The notes: generated by a model from the sequence alone, not told the origin. Shown: positions 48,102 to 56,498, counted from the stretch's first letter. The stretch is 59,601 bases of DNA from an uncultured Alphaproteobacteria bacterium (GCA_902522465.1 CABYVV010000003.1:66262-125862); one strand, 5' to 3'. Translations and numbers: made by a program.

Positions 48102-49334
48102 ATGAAAAAAATTGCAATTTTAGTAGATCTGGAATTAAAGGGTACTGCAGGCGGTCATGTAAAGTTTTGGGAAAGAATAAGCTATTCTATAAGAAATTTA
48201 AATCTCGGAGTCAGTATCACAATTTTTTTTCTTGGCAAAAAAGTTCAAAAAAAAAAAATTGGCAAACACATTACTTTTTGTATCATAAAACCCACTTTAT
48301 CTTCTGAAATTTTAATTCCATTTGGTGTGGACGCAGACTCCACTGATTTATTCCCTATAAATCTAAAGCTTTTATTTATTCTGAAAGACTTTGACCTTAT
48401 TCATTCAACTGATCAATTGTTTTCAATGGCAACTACGGCTACCATTGCTTCCAGAGTTTGGAAAATTCCATTAACTACCTCTTTGCATACAGATACACCC
48501 TCATATACTGAATATTATGTAAAAAAAATCTTCAAAAAGTTTCCAAATTTTTTTTTCTACTTTTTTATTGAAAAACTAAAGCTACACAAAAAGATTCAAA
48601 ATAATCAAAAAAAAAAATTAAGGAATTATCTTAAATATTGTGAAGAAGCAATGATTAATGATCATATTTCTATTAAAAGTTTGGAATTTCCTGAATCTTT
48701 AAAAAAAAAAATATCTAAATTATCTAGAGGAGTAAATAAAGCGATTTTTTACAAAAAAAAAGTTAGCAAAGAAAAAGTTTTACGAAAATATAATATCCAG
48801 AAAAATGAAAAAATACTATTTTTCTGCGGAAGAATTCACGAATTGAAAGGTGCTGTCTTTCTTTCAGAAGTACATAATATTTTAAAAAAAAATAATGTAA
48901 AAGTTGTTTCTATTTTAGCAGGTCAGGATATTCATGGAGAAAAATGCTTGGAAAAAGGCGGTGATAAAATAAGGCTTATTGGTCACGTAGAAGAAAGTCA
49001 AGTCGCAGACCTTTATAATATTTGTGACCTTTTTGTTTTTCCCTCAAAGTATGAAATTGGGCCTCAAGTCGTTTTAGAGGCAAAAGCTTGTGGAGCAATT
49101 TGTCTGGTATCACCAAGTGGAGGTGGTAAAAGAATAAAAAAAAATGGTGTAGATGGAATAATCATTGATGACTACGCACCTAATGTATGGGCAAAAAATA
49201 TTATCAAAATATTAGGTGATAGAAAGAAAACTGTTTTTATGAAAAGGAAAATTCTCAAAGAATTTAAACCTCTTTCATGGGAAGATGTTTTTAATAAATA
49301 TTTTTTGTGCAAGTGGAATAAAATTATAAAATGA
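48102..49334 (+). CDS. GT4-family glycosyltransferase
   Basis: The 410-residue GT-B protein has the C-terminal donor-binding domain with FCGRIHELKGAVFL near residue 241 and EX7E (E318 to E326 in EIGPQVVLEA), typical of GT4. The acceptor side includes SLHTDTPSYTEYY. No signal or membrane span, though basic and hydrophobic patches suggest peripheral membrane contact. It starts nine bases after the SLC13 gene and overlaps the PIG-L gene as ATGA. Donor and acceptor are unknown; a lipid acceptor is inferred from the neighbours. Twelve A at 48247-48258 lie in frame. Confidence 0.85.
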   Translation: MKKIAILVDLELKGTAGGHVKFWERISYSIRNLNLGVSITIFFLGKKVQKKKIGKHITFCIIKPTLSSEILIPFGVDADSTDLFPINLKLLFILKDFDLIHSTDQLFSMATTATIASRVWKIPLTTSLHTDTPSYTEYYVKKIFKKFPNFFFYFFIEKLKLHKKIQNNQKKKLRNYLKYCEEAMINDHISIKSLEFPESLKKKISKLSRGVNKAIFYKKKVSKEKVLRKYNIQKNEKILFFCGRIHELKGAVFLSEVHNILKKNNVKVVSILAGQDIHGEKCLEKGGDKIRLIGHVEESQVADLYNICDLFVFPSKYEIGPQVVLEAKACGAICLVSPSGGGKRIKKNGVDGIIIDDYAPNVWAKNIIKILGDRKKTVFMKRKILKEFKPLSWEDVFNKYFLCKWNKIIK

Positions 49335-50092
49335 AAAAATACTTATTTGTTGTTCCTCATCCAGATGATGAAATAGTCGGTAGTTGTATAATACTTCGAA
49401 GAATATTGAATCAGGGTAACGAGGTACATGTTTTCTTTTTAACTAATGGAATAATATCACAGGACTCCATGTGGTTTTGGGAAAAAAAAAACTACAAAAA
49501 AAAAATACTTTTAAGAAAACAAGAAGCACATAAAAGTATGAGAACACTTGGAATAAAAAACTATTATTTTCAAAATATTCCTACTCGTACACTGAAAACT
49601 AAGATAGAGAAAACTTATAAAAGATTAGAAAATATAATAAAGGTAAAAAAAATTGATATTTTATTTTGTCCAGCTTATGAAGGTGGTCATCAAGATCATG
49701 ACATTTCAAATTTTATATGTTCTAAATTTATTAAAACCTGTCATGTGTTTGAGTTTCCAGAGTATAATTTTTATAAAAACTCAATCAATTGTAATTCTTT
49801 TCCAGAGATTAAAGGAAAACATCATTATATTGAACTATCAAGAGAAGAAATGATGTTTAAACAAAAATGTTTGCAGATTTATAAATCTGAAAAACAAAAC
49901 CTTAATTATGTTAAAATTTTAAAAGAATCTTATAGGCCTATATTTAATTATGATTATACTACACCACCACATAGTGGAGTCTTATTTTACAACCGGTATA
50001 GATTTTTTTCTTGGCATCCAAGAGTTGATAGTGACAAACCAACTGATATTTGCAGTAGTATTTTGAAATCAAAGTTATTCTATCTAAAATGA
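49331..50092 (+). CDS. PIG-L family deacetylase
   Basis: The 253-residue protein has the N-terminal zinc-site motif VVPHPDDE (H10, D12, D13) and the second motif GGHQDHD (H120, D122-D124), both hallmarks of PIG-L/MshB/BshB N-deacetylases that remove acetyl from GlcNAc-linked substrates. It overlaps the upstream glycosyltransferase and downstream membrane protein by four bases each (ATGA), so a shared product is likely: the glycosyltransferase would attach an N-acetylhexosamine and this enzyme would deacetylate it. The substrate is inferred. Confidence 0.88.
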   Translation: MKKYLFVVPHPDDEIVGSCIILRRILNQGNEVHVFFLTNGIISQDSMWFWEKKNYKKKILLRKQEAHKSMRTLGIKNYYFQNIPTRTLKTKIEKTYKRLENIIKVKKIDILFCPAYEGGHQDHDISNFICSKFIKTCHVFEFPEYNFYKNSINCNSFPEIKGKHHYIELSREEMMFKQKCLQIYKSEKQNLNYVKILKESYRPIFNYDYTTPPHSGVLFYNRYRFFSWHPRVDSDKPTDICSSILKSKLFYLK

Positions 50093-51063
50093 AAAAAAAT
50101 ATTTTATATATTATTTATCTTCTAATTGGCATTTTTATATTTCAATGGGTATACAGTTTTTTTGCTGGACCTGAGTCAATTAACCTTATAATTGAAAATA
50201 AATTTAAACTTATTTTCATTGTAGTTGCTCATATTCCAACTCTTTTTTTTGATTCTTTAGCTTGGGTCTGTTTGATGTCAAAAAATAGATTGACAATTTT
50301 ACAAGCCCTGAAAATAACTTGGGTTGCTCAAACCTCAGGAAAATTTATCCCAACAGGAAACATCACAGGTGAATTTGTTAGATTTTATCTCGCAAAGAAA
50401 TGCGGCCAACGTTTCGTTGATTCATCCTCAACAGTTGTTGCTGATTTAGTAGTTGCAACTTTTGCTTTATTTGTAGTTGGATTGTTTAGTTTGATCTGTA
50501 TCTTGGAAATAGATAGTAATGTAGTAGGAAACTACAATTTTTTTTACTTACTTTCTTCACTGTTAGTAATTATGATATCATGTTTAATTTTTTTTTTAAT
50601 TATAAGGAAGAGATTAGTAAAAAGCTTTTTAAAGAAATCGTCTAAATTATTTAAATTTTCTTTAAAAAGATCAAAATTAGTTAATCTTTTACGATTAGAT
50701 TACTCACTTTATAAACTTAGTTACAAGAAAAAAAAACTTTTTAAATCACTCATTTTAAGAATATTAGGGTGGGTATCCGGGGCATTTGAAATATATATTT
50801 TCTTAATAATTATTGGTGTTGATGCAAAATTAATTGATGTTATTTTAATTGAATCTGTAACGGCTATGGTTAGATCCGTTGCTTTTTTTATTCCTGCCGG
50901 TTTAGGTATTCAAGAACTAACTTTTATTATAATTGGGGAGTATGTTGGTTATTCTGGTATTGTTTCTTTTTCTATGGCTATTGGTAGAAGACTTCGAGAA
51001 ATTCTTGTAGGTTTACCTGCTATTATCATTTGGTATGTTTCATACAAACCAAAAATCAACTAA
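50089..51063 (+). CDS. Flippase-like membrane protein (LPG synthase TM/HpnL-like, UPF0104)
   Basis: The 324-residue protein has about eight membrane helices and the family's conserved stretches: TSGKFIPTGNITGEFVRFYL near residues 83-102 (in part PTGNITGEFVRFY), and ESVTAMVRSVAFFIPAGLGIQE near residue 260 (in part FFIPAGLGIQE), and RRLREILVGLPA. This is the aminoacyl-PG synthase membrane domain/HpnL group (TIGR00374), without the cytosolic transferase domain. Such proteins are thought to move lipids. Coupled to the PIG-L gene (ATGA), it could translocate the deacetylated glycolipid. It overlaps the convergent hypothetical gene by eight bases. Confidence 0.82.
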   Translation: MKKNILYIIYLLIGIFIFQWVYSFFAGPESINLIIENKFKLIFIVVAHIPTLFFDSLAWVCLMSKNRLTILQALKITWVAQTSGKFIPTGNITGEFVRFYLAKKCGQRFVDSSSTVVADLVVATFALFVVGLFSLICILEIDSNVVGNYNFFYLLSSLLVIMISCLIFFLIIRKRLVKSFLKKSSKLFKFSLKRSKLVNLLRLDYSLYKLSYKKKKLFKSLILRILGWVSGAFEIYIFLIIIGVDAKLIDVILIESVTAMVRSVAFFIPAGLGIQELTFIIIGEYVGYSGIVSFSMAIGRRLREILVGLPAIIIWYVSYKPKIN

Positions 51064-51769
51064 CTATTTCTGTTCGAGAAAATTTTTTTGAATATTCTTC
51101 ATATGTTTTATGAAGATTTAATGAATTCTCATTAGGTAAAATTGTAATATAGAAAGTATTTGGTGCAGTTCTATTCCTAATAACTTTACTAAAAACAGTA
51201 AATTTAGAATCCCTAAGTTTTTTTTTTAATACCTTTATGTATTCTTTATGTTTAATTGTAAAAGATTGAAATTGTGTAAATATAATTATTTTATTTTGCC
51301 TTAGAATCTCACTACAATCTTCTGGAAATAAGTATTTTATTGATTTTCGTCCTTTTTGATTGTTAGAAAAACCATTATCTGGGTCTAAAAAAATTATTTT
51401 TTCATTTTTAAGTTTTATTAACGATTCCTTAAGCCATTCGGCCTTATTAGAATGGGTAAGTACTTTATTAAAAAAGTTGATATGCTTACGTAGATGAGTG
51501 TTTTTAGAAAAATTAACAACATCTCTTTTCTTATTGTCCTGATATAACTTTAGTTCTGAAATTAAAGTTTCGTCATAATTTTGTAGTTCAGTGTGATGTA
51601 AATATTTTCTTTTTTCACCATCATTTTTTTCTACTTCTTTTTGCCCAATATCTTCAGGTTTGATTAAAAACCAGTTAAGACCAATTTTGGTTTTTAGTGA
51701 ATTACTTAGAAACTTAAGAAAAAGGAATTTAAAATAATCATGAATATCTCCAAGATATCTTTCTTGCAT
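51056..51769 (-). CDS. Conserved hypothetical protein with FLDPDNG motif
   Basis: I do not recognise a characterised family. The 237-residue, lysine-rich, soluble protein begins MQERYLGDIHDYFKF and has FLDPDNG at residues 127-133, followed by a KYLFPED segment, a basic C-terminal half and a RNRTAPNTFYITIL strand. I recall uncharacterised bacterial proteins starting RYxGDIxDYxK with an LDPDNG motif, which suggests a real enzyme fold. The Asp-x-Asp could bind metal. There is no signal peptide. The gene stands alone, divergent from amt and convergent with the flippase gene. It could be an accessory gene acquired by transfer. Confidence 0.65.
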   Translation of the reverse strand: MQERYLGDIHDYFKFLFLKFLSNSLKTKIGLNWFLIKPEDIGQKEVEKNDGEKRKYLHHTELQNYDETLISELKLYQDNKKRDVVNFSKNTHLRKHINFFNKVLTHSNKAEWLKESLIKLKNEKIIFLDPDNGFSNNQKGRKSIKYLFPEDCSEILRQNKIIIFTQFQSFTIKHKEYIKVLKKKLRDSKFTVFSKVIRNRTAPNTFYITILPNENSLNLHKTYEEYSKKFSRTEIVS

Positions 51770-51892
51770 AACAGCCTAAAAATTAATCAATTTATAATAA
51801 TAGCACAAAATATAAGCAAAAACTTCATACGTTTGAAAAAGTATAATTAAAGTTATCAATAAAAACAATGACATAAAAGATAAAAATATAAA

Positions 51893-51909
51893 TTGGCATG
51901 GTTTGTGCA
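51893..51909 (+). promoter_or_regulatory. Sigma-54 (-24/-12) promoter for amt
   Basis: The sequence TTGGCATG at 51893-51900 and GTGCA at 51905-51909 puts the invariant GG (51895-51896) and GC (51907-51908) exactly 12 bases apart, as in TGGCAC-N5-TTGC. Only small deviations from consensus exist (T for C after TGGCA, G for T before TGC). It sits 54 bases before the amt start. Ammonium transporters are classic sigma-54/NtrC targets. I found no convincing NtrC site in the 120 bases upstream. Confidence 0.65.
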
Positions 51910-51962
51910 TAACACACTGCAATAGTAATTTAATTTATAATTTATATTATAAGGGAGAAAAT

Positions 51963-53300
51963 ATGATAGCTAATATTTTAAAAAAAAGCATCACATTAAA
52001 TTATAAGAATATATTGAATCTGGCACTATTTGCATTTTTAATATCATTCTCATCAATTGCTGATGCTCAAGAAACAGCTCCAGCTGTTTCATCAGAGGTT
52101 GCGTATATTTTAAATACGTTTCTTTTCTTAGTCTGTGGTTTTTTGGTAATGTTTATGGCTGCTGGTTTTTGTATGTTAGAGGCCGGGCAAGTAAGAAGTA
52201 AAAATACTGCTGTAATTTGTCTTAAAAACATCGGACTATTTTCAATTGCAGGTCTTATGTACTACTTAGTAGGGTATAATTTAATGTACGACGGCGTAGA
52301 TGGAGGTTACATAGGTTCTTTTTCAATGTTCGATAGAAGCTCAGATGTTGACTTAGAAACGGGTTATGCTGCAGCATCTGATTGGTATTTTCAGATGGTT
52401 TTTGTAGCTACAACTGCATCAATTGTTTCAGGGGCTTTAGCTGAAAGAATTTTAATTTGGCCTTTTTTCCTATTCACAGCTATTTTGACAGCATTTATTT
52501 ATCCTATTGCTGGTTCATGGCAGTGGGGTGGTGGATGGCTAAGCGAAATGGGTTTTTCTGATTTTGCAGGCTCCACACTAGTTCACTCTGTTGGTGGATA
52601 TGCAGCTTTAGCCGGAGCAATCTTACTAGGAGCAAGAGACGGCAAATATTCCGCTGATGGTAAAGTAAATGTAATAGGAGGATGCTCACTTCCAATGACT
52701 ACACTTGGTGTTTTCATACTTTGGCTAGGCTGGTTTGGATTCAATGGTGGATCTCAATTAGCACTCGGTTCTGGTGCCGACGCTACAGCTGTAGCAGATA
52801 TATTTGTTAATACAAACCTTGCTGCTGCTGGAGGTGTGTTGGCTTGTATGATTGTTAGCAAAGCTACGAATAGCCATACTAACATTGCTGCTACACTAAA
52901 TGGAGCGATTGCTGGTCTAGTTGCTATTACTGCAGAACCATTGACTCCATCAATGGGTCAAGCTGTTATAATTGGTGCTATTGGCGGAATCATCTGTATG
53001 TATGGTATGAAACTCCTAGACATGTTAAAAATAGATGATGTCGTTGGTGCAATTCCAGCTCACCTTTTTGCAGGTATCTGGGGAACCCTTGTTGTTGCTT
53101 GGACTAATCCAGACGCTAAACTTGGAGTTCAATTTATTGGAGTTGTTTCATACGGCCTTTTTGCATTAGTTGCAAGCTTCATTGTTTGGTTCATTATTAA
53201 AGCCGTTATTGGTATAAGAGCTTCAAAAGATGATGAAGAATATGGTCTAGATATGAGTGAGTTAGGTACTGTATCATTTCCTGACTTTACTAAAAAATAA
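51963..53300 (+). CDS. amt: Ammonium transporter
   Basis: The 445-residue protein has a signal-like N-terminus (about 17-35, ending ADAQ) and the eleven-helix Amt core. It has the early CMLEAGQVRSKN, the first conserved His in STLVHSVGGYAALAGA, WLGWFGFNGGS, and the second His in GAIPAHLFAGIWGTL. It conducts NH3/NH4+. The ATG at 51963 follows GGGAG at 51953-51957; a frame open from 51903 is rejected because it would start inside the promoter. No glnK is adjacent, unlike the usual glnK-amtB pair. A strong hairpin follows. Confidence 0.95.
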   Translation: MIANILKKSITLNYKNILNLALFAFLISFSSIADAQETAPAVSSEVAYILNTFLFLVCGFLVMFMAAGFCMLEAGQVRSKNTAVICLKNIGLFSIAGLMYYLVGYNLMYDGVDGGYIGSFSMFDRSSDVDLETGYAAASDWYFQMVFVATTASIVSGALAERILIWPFFLFTAILTAFIYPIAGSWQWGGGWLSEMGFSDFAGSTLVHSVGGYAALAGAILLGARDGKYSADGKVNVIGGCSLPMTTLGVFILWLGWFGFNGGSQLALGSGADATAVADIFVNTNLAAAGGVLACMIVSKATNSHTNIAATLNGAIAGLVAITAEPLTPSMGQAVIIGAIGGIICMYGMKLLDMLKIDDVVGAIPAHLFAGIWGTLVVAWTNPDAKLGVQFIGVVSYGLFALVASFIVWFIIKAVIGIRASKDDEEYGLDMSELGTVSFPDFTKK

Positions 53301-53314
53301 TTTGTCTCCCCAAC

Positions 53315-53349
53315 AATAAGCGGACTTAATTTTTTTAAGTCCGCTTATT
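53315..53349 (+). terminator. Strong hairpin after amt, likely terminator
   Basis: AATAAGCGGACTTAA (53315-53329) and its exact complement (53335-53349) form a perfect 15-base-pair stem with a five-T loop. It is the clearest hairpin in the window. The U-rich tail on the plus strand is modest (ATCTTTT). Its right arm contains the eipB-like stop codon, so it may serve both convergent genes. Confidence 0.75.
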
Positions 53350-54148
53350 ATCTTTTACAATCTAAAGGAGTTAAATTCAGCTTCTTTAAATTCAACTCAA
53401 GTGAATAATCTGGATAATCGTATTTAAAAAAGCTTGCAATACCTTGATTATTCAAATGAACTGTTTGTTCAAAAACAGGGGTTTGTTGCTTATCTTGATA
53501 ATAAGCCATTCTTATTTTACGAAATTTATTTTCAACTCCTTTTGGAAGAATCGTTTTGTCTACTGAAACAATTTCTTCAGTAAGAAAAACCGAAATATTA
53601 AAAACTTTGTCTGGGATGGTGCCTTCGTAAACATTTCGAACAATCATCTTTTTTTCAGAATCAAAATTTTTTATGATTTCTTCCAAAAATCTATGAGGAA
53701 ATATTACATCTTTTGAAAATTCTAATATTTTATCTTTTTGAAGGAATTTGACTATAACCTTTTCATTTTTTTCAGCTGTTCCATAGTGTCTATCAACAAT
53801 TTCGGCATCTTCTTTTATTTCCAAAACAAATTCCATTTTATCTTCATTTGTTAATTCATTTAGAGAATAATTGATTTCACTTACAGTCCCAACCCCATGA
53901 GAGTTGATAAATCTAGTCATCATTCTTTGAGTTGTAATCCACGATTTCTCACAGTTATTTATCCAATCTATTAGAAGATAGCCTGATGCTTTATCAACAT
54001 AAGTTTTGTTAGGTAGTCTTGGTGCGTCGGACTTTCCGAGGGAGATGTCATATTCGCTTTGAAATGATAGTAATTTAGCTTGAGGTATTTTTACAAAGAA
54101 AATTTGGATAAGTAATGTAAAAATAATGGTTTTTTTTAAAAGTTTCAT
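53348..54148 (-). CDS. EipB/DUF1849-like periplasmic protein
   Basis: The 266-residue protein has a signal peptide (about 1-24) and an all-beta C-terminal region. It starts with FQSEYDISLGK and has Cys at residues 66 (INNCEKSW) and 264 (LDCKR), the two positions at the start and end of the chain that are linked by a disulfide in EipB, the alphaproteobacterial cell-envelope integrity protein of Brucella. Its stop lies in the amt hairpin. The role is inferred from this resemblance; EipB interacts with TPR and LD-transpeptidase partners in Brucella. Confidence 0.78.
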   Translation of the reverse strand: MKLLKKTIIFTLLIQIFFVKIPQAKLLSFQSEYDISLGKSDAPRLPNKTYVDKASGYLLIDWINNCEKSWITTQRMMTRFINSHGVGTVSEINYSLNELTNEDKMEFVLEIKEDAEIVDRHYGTAEKNEKVIVKFLQKDKILEFSKDVIFPHRFLEEIIKNFDSEKKMIVRNVYEGTIPDKVFNISVFLTEEIVSVDKTILPKGVENKFRKIRMAYYQDKQQTPVFEQTVHLNNQGIASFFKYDYPDYSLELNLKKLNLTPLDCKR

Positions 54149-54207
54149 ATTTATTAAGTAAATTTTATTGATATTGATGTTGGGAATAAGATAATATTTT
54201 TCTTTAA

Positions 54208-54444
54208 ATGATTAAAGCTTTAATTTTTCTATTAATTATAGTCGCTCTTTTTGTTTCGTATGTTTTTATAAAAAAAATAAAGACAAAGAACTCCTTCATA
54301 TTAGTTTTTGTTATTTCAATAATAATATTAATTTTTTTATGTATAATGGTCCTTCGGGATAATAAAGATATAAATTTGATTTATTCACCACCAAAGTATG
54401 ATGGAGAAAAAATAATACCAGGACATTTCTATGAGAAAAATTAA
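54208..54444 (+). CDS. DUF6111-like small membrane protein
   Basis: The 78-residue protein has two hydrophobic helices (about 3-22 and 29-48) and a polar tail with YSPPKYDGEKIIPGHFYE. A short two-helix protein with a C-terminal (Y/A)xPxxxxGxxxPGxF motif just before the CCA-adding enzyme gene is a common alphaproteobacterial pattern, often called DUF6111. Its function is unknown. It overlaps the next gene by 14 bases. Confidence 0.65.
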   Translation: MIKALIFLLIIVALFVSYVFIKKIKTKNSFILVFVISIIILIFLCIMVLRDNKDINLIYSPPKYDGEKIIPGHFYEKN

Positions 54445-55645
54445 CAATTTTATTCTGGAATGTGAAAGAATAAAACTGCCGATCAAAATCATAAAAAAAA
54501 TTGAAAAAAAATTAAAAGAGTATAAAGGTAAAATTTATCTGGTTGGAGGAAATGTTAGAGATTTAATTTTGGGTAATGAAATTGCATCACATCCTGATCT
54601 TGTTGTAAACGTTGAATATGAGATTTTAGTTAAATGTCTAAAAAAAGCAAAAATAAATTTTTTGGAGATTGGTTCAAAATTTGATTCGCTTGTCGTGTTA
54701 GATAGTGGTTTTAAAATTGATATTACCTGTATGAGAACAGATGTAGAAACTGATGGTAGATGGGCAAAAACACAGTTCACTGAGGATTTAGTTAAAGATT
54801 CGAACAGAAGAGATTTCACCTTTAACTCCATTTATTGTGACACAAACGGAGTTGTTTATGATCCAAATAATGGTGTTAATGATTTAAAAAAAAAGAACGT
54901 AAAATTTATTGGTGACATTCATTCTAGAATAAATGAAGATCATTTAAGAATTTTAAGATTTTTAAGATTTTCTTTACTTGTTTCAGGTAATATCGAAAAA
55001 AGAAAATTACAAATTTGCAATCAAAACTTTAAAAAACTCAAAAAACTTTCATTTCAAAGAAGAATAGGGGAGTTGAAATTAATTTTACTAAATACTAATC
55101 TACAAAAAAGTTCAATAGTAGACAAATTAAAGGTTTTAATTGAAGCTTCATTAGAATCTAAATTAAATTTTAAAAATTTTTCATTTCTTTGCAAATTAGA
55201 GTCTAATCATAAGAATGAAAGTTTCGAAAGAAGATTGAAATTTTTACTAAGGTCGAAAAAAAAACTTCCAAAATTAATCAACTTGAATGCAGAGAAAAAA
55301 CTTAAAAGGAGATTATTAAAAGTAGTTTTTTTTAAAGATTACAGTGAAAGCGAAATAAACTATAATTTATATAAATCTGAAAAAAATGCATTAATTGATA
55401 AATTGATGATTGATCACTCAGATAATTTATTGAATAGTTTGAAATTCAATTTTCTACTAAAAAAAATCAATGGTTATAAGAAGAAAAAATTTCCACTCAG
55501 AGGAGATGACCTGATAAGTTTGGGATTCAGTCCTGGAAAGGAACTAGGAGATGTTTTTGAAAAGGTAGAGATTTGGTGGGTTAAAAATAACTTTGTAAAA
55601 AATAAGAGAGAATGTATTAATTTTTCAAAAAAATTCTTACCATGA
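54431..55645 (+). CDS. CCA tRNA nucleotidyltransferase/poly(A) polymerase family protein with altered DxD motif
   Basis: The 404-residue protein has the nucleotidyltransferase loop YLVGGNVRDLILG at residues 36-48, ITCMRTDVETDGR near 98-110, RRDFTFNSIY near 126-135, and FIGD...EDHLRILRFLRF. All match the class II CCA/PcnB family. However, the catalytic DxD that follows the GG loop is H54-P55-D56 here; one of the two metal-binding Asp is replaced. It may be inactive or use another residue. The C-terminal half is lysine-rich and diverged. It overlaps the DUF6111-like gene by 14 bases and hemF by nine. Confidence 0.8.
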   Translation: MRKINNFILECERIKLPIKIIKKIEKKLKEYKGKIYLVGGNVRDLILGNEIASHPDLVVNVEYEILVKCLKKAKINFLEIGSKFDSLVVLDSGFKIDITCMRTDVETDGRWAKTQFTEDLVKDSNRRDFTFNSIYCDTNGVVYDPNNGVNDLKKKNVKFIGDIHSRINEDHLRILRFLRFSLLVSGNIEKRKLQICNQNFKKLKKLSFQRRIGELKLILLNTNLQKSSIVDKLKVLIEASLESKLNFKNFSFLCKLESNHKNESFERRLKFLLRSKKKLPKLINLNAEKKLKRRLLKVVFFKDYSESEINYNLYKSEKNALIDKLMIDHSDNLLNSLKFNFLLKKINGYKKKKFPLRGDDLISLGFSPGKELGDVFEKVEIWWVKNNFVKNKRECINFSKKFLP

Positions 55646-56494
55646 TGCTGAAGGTGGGAGAGACATAAATATTGCGTCTATATTACCATCTGTCTCTAGT
55701 CCAAATTTTGTACCTCTGTCGTGTAAAAGATTGAACTCAACATATCTTGACCTTCTGTGGCATTGGAGTTCTTTATCCTTGATATTCCAGGGTAAATTAA
55801 CAGTATCAATAACAATTTTTTTATAAACATTTATAAATGTGTTTCCAACTGTTTCAATAAATTTCATGTCTTGATTCCAAGATCCCGAGTCAATGTAGTC
55901 AAAAAATATACCTCCAAGCCCTCTGGATTCGTTTCTGTGTGGTAGAAAAAAATAGTCATCGCACCATTTTTTGTATTTTTCGTAGGAGCCTTTTTTATAT
56001 TCTTCACATATCTTTTTTAGTTCTTTATGAAAAAACTTGGCAATCTTTTTTGATTCTAGCGATTCTTTATCGCTAGGAGTTATATCAATTCCTCCGCCAA
56101 ACCAAGACTTTTTTGTTGTTATAAATCTGGTGTTCATATGAATAGCTGGTATTTTTGGAGACTTAGGATGTATTACTAAAGAAATACCAGATGCCCAAAA
56201 ACTTGCTCCTTTTTCTGAACCTGGAATTTTATTTACTAATTTATCAGATAATGCACCATAAACTGTTGAAACATTAACACCTGCTTTTTCGAATATCTTC
56301 CCTCTCATAACCCGCATTTCTCCACCACCAAGGTCGTCTAAACCATTCTTATCACGCTTCCATTGTTTTATTTTAAACTTACAATTTGAATCTGAATAAT
56401 TACTCTCAAGGACTTCTAATTCACTACATATGTTATTTTGAAGAACCTTAAACCACTCCGAGGAAGTCTTTTTCTTTTCATCGATATTTTTCAT
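55637..56494 (-). CDS. hemF: Oxygen-dependent coproporphyrinogen III oxidase
   Basis: HemF makes protoporphyrinogen IX from coproporphyrinogen III using O2. The 285-residue protein has GGGEMRVMRG, FEKAGVNVS near residue 70, WFGGGIDITP near residue 132, HRNESRGLGGIFFDY, and RRSRYVEFNLLHDRGTKFGL toward the C-terminus (in part RYVEFNLLHDRGTKFG). Length and motifs are typical. The heme product feeds the adjacent bc1 and oxidase genes. Use of the aerobic enzyme fits an obligately aerobic life, though hemN may lie elsewhere. It overlaps the convergent CCA/PAP gene by nine bases. Confidence 0.96.
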   Translation of the reverse strand: MKNIDEKKKTSSEWFKVLQNNICSELEVLESNYSDSNCKFKIKQWKRDKNGLDDLGGGEMRVMRGKIFEKAGVNVSTVYGALSDKLVNKIPGSEKGASFWASGISLVIHPKSPKIPAIHMNTRFITTKKSWFGGGIDITPSDKESLESKKIAKFFHKELKKICEEYKKGSYEKYKKWCDDYFFLPHRNESRGLGGIFFDYIDSGSWNQDMKFIETVGNTFINVYKKIVIDTVNLPWNIKDKELQCHRRSRYVEFNLLHDRGTKFGLETDGNIDAIFMSLPPSASW

Positions 56495-56498
56495 TGTT

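Noticed and set aside
51800-51870. Possible NtrC site upstream of the amt promoter
   Set aside because: Only a partial GCAC half-site is present, with no matching GTGC partner at the usual spacing.
51903-51962. Twenty extra codons in frame upstream of amt
   Set aside because: They start inside the sigma-54-like element and end at a good ribosome binding site for the ATG at 51963, so they are leader, not coding.
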